Notes under the pieces: generated by a model
Database searches by the model: none
What the model was told of the DNA's origin: nothing
The model's input: only the letters and a program-made list of their open reading frames with translations
Shown here: piece by piece, positions 14,412 to 16,235 of the stretch
How positions within the stretch are numbered: the stretch's first letter is position 1
How the letters are laid out: the number at the start of each line of letters is the position of its first letter
Position numbers and translations under genes: made by a program
Origin: Pseudomonadota bacterium
GTDB lineage: Bacteria > Pseudomonadota > Alphaproteobacteria > Rhizobiales > Xanthobacteraceae
Length of the DNA: 16,235 nt
Direction: 5' to 3'
NCBI GenBank assembly: GCA_023387695.1
Contig: JAEWHT010000014.1
Coordinates: 1 to 16,235 of the forward strand

Positions 14412-16078
14412 TGGGCGATCAAGTGATGACCAAAGACATCGTTCTCGACATCAACAATCTCGTCGTCTCCGTCGGCAAGAAGCCGGGGGCTGCGAAGATC
14501 ATCGACGGCATCTCGATCCAGGTCCGCGACGGCGAAACGCTGTGCCTTGTCGGTGAGAGCGGCTCGGGCAAATCCGTGACCTCGCTCACCACCATGGGCC
14601 TGCTGCCGAAGGGCACACTGGTTCCGACCGGCGGCAGCGTGAAGCTCGTCGGCGAGGAGATCCTCACCGCGACTGATCGCCGCCTGCGGCAGTTGCGCGC
14701 GACCAGGATGGCGATGATCTTCCAGGAGCCGATGACTGCACTCAATCCGGTCGTGCCGGTCGGCCGCCAGATCGACGAAGTGCTGCGCGCCCACACCAAT
14801 CTCGATGCCAAGGCGCGCAAGAAGCGCATCCTCGACATGATGGAGCAGGTCCACCTGCCCCAGGTCGAACGCATCTTCGCCTCCTACCCGCACCGCCTCT
14901 CCGGCGGCCAGCGCCAGCGCATCATGATCGCGATGGCACTGGTGCTCGAGCCCAAGCTGCTGATCGCGGATGAGCCGACCACTGCGCTCGACGTCACCAC
15001 GCAAAAGCAGATCCTGTCCCTGATCCGCGAGCTCCAGCGCGATCACGGCACCGCGGTGCTGTTCATCACCCATGACATGGGCGTCGTCGCAGAGATCGCC
15101 GACCGCGTCGCGGTGATGCGGCAGGGCCGCCTCGTCGAAACCGGTCAGCTCGAAACCGTGCTGCGCAATCCCACGATGGAATATACCCGTAACCTGCTGG
15201 CGTCCGTGCCGAGCCTGGTGCCGCGACCCCCGCGGGAGGAGAGCAAGGAACCCGTCGTGCTCGAGGCCAATGACCTCAGCAAGGTCTACAAGGAGCGCGC
15301 GTTCTTCGGCAAAGGCCGTGAGGTCGTCGCCGCCGACAAGGTGACGCTGACGCTGCGCAAGGGCCGTACGCTTGGCATTGTCGGCGAAAGCGGCTCCGGC
15401 AAGTCGACGGTGGCGCGCTGCATCGTTCGCCTGATCGATCCGACCTCCGGTGGCGTGCGCCTGTCCGGCCGCGAGATCTCCGACATCTCGCGCCGCCTGC
15501 TGCAACCGCACCGGCAGAAGATCCAGATCGTGTTCCAGGACCCCTACCGCTCGCTCAACCCGCGCGTCACCGTCGGCGAAAGCATCGCGGAAGGCCCGAT
15601 CAATTATGGCGTCTCACATGCGAACGCGATGAAGCGGGCCCGCGAGCTGCTCGAACTCGTCGGCTTGCCGGCTGATGCCGTTTCGCGCTATCCGCACCAG
15701 TTCTCCGGGGGCCAGCGCCAGCGCATCGCCATTGCGCGTGCGCTCGCGCTTGATCCCGATGTGCTGGTCGCGGACGAAGCGGTCTCTGCGCTCGACGTCT
15801 CCGTGCAGGCGCAGGTGCTGGAACTGCTCGACGAGATCCAGAGGCGGCTCGGCATCGCCATCCTCTTCATCACCCATGATTTGCGCGTCGCAGCGCAAAT
15901 TTGCGACGAGGTCGTGGTGATGCAACACGGCCGCGTCGTCGAACAGGGCCCGGCCGCCGAAGTGTTGACGCATCCGCAGGAGGCCTACACCAAGGCGTTG
16001 CTGGATGCGGCACCTGGCCGCAACTGGGACTTTGCGAACTTCCGGCCGGTGTCGGAGGGTGCGGCGGCGAGCGCGTAA
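14411..16078 (+). CDS. Fused two-domain ABC transporter ATPase (DppD-DppF type)
   Basis: A 555-residue protein with two complete nucleotide-binding domains in one chain. Domain 1 has Walker A GESGSGKS (48-55), Q-loop FQEP, signature LSGGQ (163-167), Walker B LLIADE (183-188) and switch H221. Domain 2 has Walker A GESGSGKS (325-332), FQDPY, signature FSGGQ (431-435), Walker B VLVADE (451-456) and H489. The second Walker B reads DEAVSALD rather than the usual DEPVSALD. A charged linker (about 269-282) joins the domains. It would energise uptake by the two preceding permeases. The frame is open upstream to 14117, but ATG 14411 overlaps the preceding stop and has GGGAGGG six bases upstream; ATG 14426 is a weaker alternative. 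No separate binding-protein gene lies in this operon; the tandem pair on the other strand is the likely partner. Confidence 0.95.
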   Translation: MGDQVMTKDIVLDINNLVVSVGKKPGAAKIIDGISIQVRDGETLCLVGESGSGKSVTSLTTMGLLPKGTLVPTGGSVKLVGEEILTATDRRLRQLRATRMAMIFQEPMTALNPVVPVGRQIDEVLRAHTNLDAKARKKRILDMMEQVHLPQVERIFASYPHRLSGGQRQRIMIAMALVLEPKLLIADEPTTALDVTTQKQILSLIRELQRDHGTAVLFITHDMGVVAEIADRVAVMRQGRLVETGQLETVLRNPTMEYTRNLLASVPSLVPRPPREESKEPVVLEANDLSKVYKERAFFGKGREVVAADKVTLTLRKGRTLGIVGESGSGKSTVARCIVRLIDPTSGGVRLSGREISDISRRLLQPHRQKIQIVFQDPYRSLNPRVTVGESIAEGPINYGVSHANAMKRARELLELVGLPADAVSRYPHQFSGGQRQRIAIARALALDPDVLVADEAVSALDVSVQAQVLELLDEIQRRLGIAILFITHDLRVAAQICDEVVVMQHGRVVEQGPAAEVLTHPQEAYTKALLDAAPGRNWDFANFRPVSEGAAASA

Positions 16079-16089
16079 GTCTCTCCGCT

Positions 16090-16167
16090 CGTCATTGCGA
16101 GCGCAGCGAAGCAATCCAGTCTTTCCGCGGAGGGATTCTGGATTGCTTCGCTCCGCTCGCAATGACG
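16090..16167. repeat. Palindromic intergenic repeat (CGTCATTGCGAGC type)
   Basis: Two 30-base arms, 16090-16119 and 16138-16167, are inverted copies with a single mismatch, around an 18-base centre. The arms start CGTCATTGCGAGCG and contain AGCGAAGCAATCCAG. Such elements are frequent between genes in Bradyrhizobium and other proteobacteria (recollection, not searched). It begins 12 bases after the ATPase stop and could act as the 3' stem-loop of the transporter mRNA. Bases 16168-16235 show nothing further. Confidence 0.85.
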
Positions 16168-16235
16168 GTGTGCGCGGCACACATTCCCAAAACAGCTTGA
16201 CCCTATGCGCGGCGCGAGTGCGTCCTACCTTGCTC

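Noticed and set aside
1..16235. CRISPR arrays, insertion sequences, phage genes, toxin-antitoxin or defence systems
   Set aside because: No regularly spaced repeats, transposase or integrase motifs, or defence-type domains are seen on either strand. The repeats present are short palindromic intergenic elements.

Overview
The window looks like chromosomal DNA of a Bradyrhizobium-type alphaproteobacterium (Nitrobacteraceae). This is inferred from the high G+C, the strong third-position G/C bias that opens long false antisense ORFs, two alphaproteobacterial-style palindromic interspersed repeats, and the protein families. No database search was possible.

Left part (1-5.7 kb): a tRNA-Leu(UAA); a small two-helix membrane protein (minus strand); a multi-pass GT87-like membrane glycosyltransferase (minus); divergent from it a Bcr/CflA-type drug-efflux MFS transporter (plus); and a GT39/ArnT-like membrane glycosyltransferase (minus). 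These look like independent housekeeping or envelope genes. The gaps between them hold several strong hairpins or palindromes, one of which overlaps the ribosome binding site of the MFS gene.

Right part (5.75-16.1 kb): a peptide uptake and breakdown locus. Two tandem, very similar family-5 periplasmic solute-binding proteins are on the minus strand. Divergent from them run an M20 metallopeptidase, a tandem glycine riboswitch, a DadA-like FAD amino-acid dehydrogenase, two Dpp-type permeases, and one ATPase that fuses the DppD-like and DppF-like halves. The likely scheme is that the binding proteins capture peptides or N-acyl amino acids, the permease/ATPase imports them, the M20 enzyme hydrolyses them, and the FAD enzyme oxidises a released amino acid. 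That last step would be under glycine control.

The most notable points are: (i) a two-aptamer glycine riboswitch, complete with a leader-linker pairing, in front of an amino-acid dehydrogenase gene instead of the usual glycine-cleavage gene; (ii) a perfect 9-bp complementarity between aptamer 2 and the region just upstream of the start codon, a candidate switching helix; (iii) a near-consensus sigma-54 promoter between the dehydrogenase and the permease genes, suggesting nitrogen control of the transporter; (iv) a tandem duplication of a binding-protein gene together with its 3' hairpins, in which only the distal copy keeps a terminator T-tract.
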